Origin: CAZHLD01 sp964533185
GTDB taxonomy: Bacteria; Acidobacteriota; Terriglobia; Acidiferrales; UBA7541
Direction of reading: 5' to 3'
Assembly (NCBI GenBank): GCA_964533185.1
Contig: CAZHLD010000104.1
Location: 1 to 6,559, forward strand
Length of the DNA stretch: 6,559 bases
The translations under genes and the position numbers were made by a program. Of the stretch, positions 5,115 through 6,559 are shown one piece after another; position 1 is the stretch's first letter, and every line of letters begins with the position of its first letter. The notes below the pieces were generated by a model. It was not told the DNA's origin, searched no databases, and worked only from the letters and a program-made list of their open reading frames with translations.

Positions 5115-6559
5115 ATGCCCGTAAAAGTGATCATCCCCACACCGCTGCGGCCCTACGCCGGCAAGCAGCAAAGCGCGGAGTTTGAGGCCAGAACCGTCGG
5201 CGAAGCGCTTGAGCGACTGACGTCGCAGTTTGAAGAGCTGCGCAAGCACCTCTACACCGACGACGGCAGAATCCGCAGCTTCGTCAACGTGTACGTGAAC
5301 GACGAAGACATCCGCTACCTCGAGAAAGAAGCGACGCGGATCCAGGACGGAGATACGATAAGCATCATCCCGTCGATCGCGGGAGGCTCATCGGCTGCGC
5401 CCTCGCCTTCAACGGAGGCTCCCGCGGAGGCGAAACTTTCCAAAGAGGAAGTGCTGCGCTACAGCCGCCACCTGATCATGCCCGAGGTGGGCATGGAGGG
5501 TCAGCTCAAACTCAAGCAGGCCCGCGTGCTGCTGATCGGCGCCGGGGGCTTGGGCGCGCCGCTGGGCCTCTATCTCGCTGCGGCCGGCGTGGGCCGGCTG
5601 GGGCTGGTGGATTTTGACGTGGTGGACTTCACCAACTTGCAGCGTCAGGTGACTTTTTCCACGGCCGACGTGGGCCGGCCAAAGCTCGAAGCCGCGAAGG
5701 AGCGGCTCTCGGCGCTCAATCCCGAGATCCAGATCGAAACATTTGAAGCGCGACTCACCAGCGAGAACGCGCTGGACATCCTCCGCGACTTTGACATCGT
5801 CGTGGACGGCACGGACAACTTCCCCACGCGCTACCTGGTGAACGACGCCTGCGTGCTGCTGGGCAAGCCCAACGTGTACGGCTCGATCTTCCGCTTCGAA
5901 GGCCAGGCCACGGTCTTCGGCATGCCGGGCGGGCCGTGCTACCGCTGCCTCTACCCGGAGCCGCCCCCGCCGGGCCTGGTGCCGTCGTGCGCTGAAGGTG
6001 GTGTGCTCGGCGTGCTGCCCGGGATTGTCGGGGCGATTCAGGCCATGGAGACCATCAAGCTGATCCTCTTCGGCGGCGCTGGGGGCCGCGGCGACGCGCT
6101 GGTCGGGCGGCTGCTGCTGTTTGATGCGCTGGCCATGCGCTTCCGCGAGCTGAAGCTACGCCGGAACCCGGACTGCCCGCTGTGCGGTGAACGGCGCACG
6201 ATTACGAAGCTCATCGACTACGAAGAGTTCTGCGGGCTCCGTGGCGCGGAAGCGCCTGCAGCGACGGCACAGGTGCCCGAGGTCACGCCGCGCGAGCTGA
6301 AAGCGCGGCTCGACCGCGGCGACGATCTCTTCGTTCTCGACGTCCGCGAGCCGCACGAATACCAGATTTGCAACCTGCGCGGCCATCTGATCCCGTTGGG
6401 CGACCTGCCGCGCCGCGTACACGAGCTCGACAGCTCGCGCGAAATCGTGGCCCATTGCCGCAGCGGGAAGCGCTCGGCTGAGGCCGTCGAGTTCCTGCGC
6501 AAGGCCGGCTTTCGCAAAGTGTGGAACCTGAAGGGCGGCATCCTGGCCTGGTCCGACGA
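5115..6559 (+). CDS. moeZ: CysO-like sulfur carrier / MoeB-MoeZ E1-like adenylyltransferase / rhodanese fusion (3' end cut by window)
   Basis: An open frame of 481 codons that reaches the right edge without a stop; judged from MoeZ, only a few residues are missing. Residues 1-91 are a ubiquitin-fold carrier very like M. tuberculosis CysO (IPTPLRPYAG, FVNVYVNDEDIRY) ending PSIAGG, with Gly-Gly at 90-91. A Ser/Ala/Pro/Glu linker (about 92-106) follows. Residues about 107-375 are a MoeB-type E1: RYSRHLIMPEVG, the ATP loop GAGGLG (142-147), NLQRQ with R177, DGTDNF (231-236), zinc cysteines C275/C278 and C354/C357, and the active-site-type Cys292 in PSCAEGG. Residues about 388-481 are a rhodanese with DVREPHEY and catalytic Cys448 in CRSGKRS. 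The expected chemistry is adenylation of a carrier C-terminus and sulfur transfer from the rhodanese persulfide to give a thiocarboxylate. Third gene of the cysM-mec operon. It may also serve molybdopterin, thiamine or tRNA thiolation carriers. Confidence 0.95.
   Translation, partial: MPVKVIIPTPLRPYAGKQQSAEFEARTVGEALERLTSQFEELRKHLYTDDGRIRSFVNVYVNDEDIRYLEKEATRIQDGDTISIIPSIAGGSSAAPSPSTEAPAEAKLSKEEVLRYSRHLIMPEVGMEGQLKLKQARVLLIGAGGLGAPLGLYLAAAGVGRLGLVDFDVVDFTNLQRQVTFSTADVGRPKLEAAKERLSALNPEIQIETFEARLTSENALDILRDFDIVVDGTDNFPTRYLVNDACVLLGKPNVYGSIFRFEGQATVFGMPGGPCYRCLYPEPPPPGLVPSCAEGGVLGVLPGIVGAIQAMETIKLILFGGAGGRGDALVGRLLLFDALAMRFRELKLRRNPDCPLCGERRTITKLIDYEEFCGLRGAEAPAATAQVPEVTPRELKARLDRGDDLFVLDVREPHEYQICNLRGHLIPLGDLPRRVHELDSSREIVAHCRSGKRSAEAVEFLRKAGFRKVWNLKGGILAWSD

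Noticed and set aside
4445..5140. 231-residue minus-strand open frame opposite mec
   Set aside because: Arg/Ala-rich antisense reading across two real genes and their gap, with no domain recognised.

Overview
The window looks like a chromosomal segment of a GC-rich, probably soil-type bacterium. The best guess is Acidobacteriota. This rests on the gene styles, on an intergenic palindrome of the GGGTGCCCCACCC...GGGTGGG type that I associate with acidobacterial genomes, and on the MoeZ/CysO gene family; it is inference, since no marker gene is present. No rRNA, tRNA, CRISPR array or intact insertion sequence is visible.

Layout. (1) 1-277 has no supportable gene, only a possible intrinsic terminator for the next gene. 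(2) 278-1099, minus strand, encodes an unrecognised protein with a Cys/His-rich N-terminus and a helical C-terminal half. (3) 1100-1458 is non-coding and divergent, with two GC-rich palindromes sharing a GGGTG(A/C)CCCACCC core. (4) 1459-3109, plus strand, is a two-gene unit: a DraG-type ADP-ribosylglycohydrolase and an Icc-like metallophosphoesterase. By eye it is less GC-rich than the right half and looks like accessory DNA. (5) 3110-3618 is non-coding and holds a 12-bp-stem palindrome with the half-site spacing of IscR/Rrf2 operators, candidate promoters and a leader hairpin. (6) 3619 to the right edge is a GC-rich operon: a CysM-type cysteine synthase, a Mec-type JAMM peptidase, and a fusion of a CysO-like ubiquitin-fold sulfur carrier, a MoeB/MoeZ E1-like adenylyltransferase and a rhodanese. 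The fusion gene runs off the window within its last few codons.

The right-hand operon contains essentially all parts of the protein-thiocarboxylate route to cysteine known from Mycobacterium tuberculosis. There the E1/rhodanese MoeZ sulfurates the C-terminal Gly-Gly of CysO, CysM adds the thiocarboxylate to an activated serine (O-phosphoserine), and Mec+ cuts the cysteine off. The striking point is that the carrier here is not a free protein. Its Gly-Gly (residues 90-91 of the fusion) is followed directly by a Ser/Ala/Pro-rich linker and the E1 domain. Either the Gly-Gly is exposed by cleavage, with the neighbouring JAMM peptidase an obvious candidate, or the fused carrier works in a way not described for the free protein. 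The palindrome upstream suggests control by an Rrf2-family (IscR/CymR-like) sulfur or Fe-S sensor.
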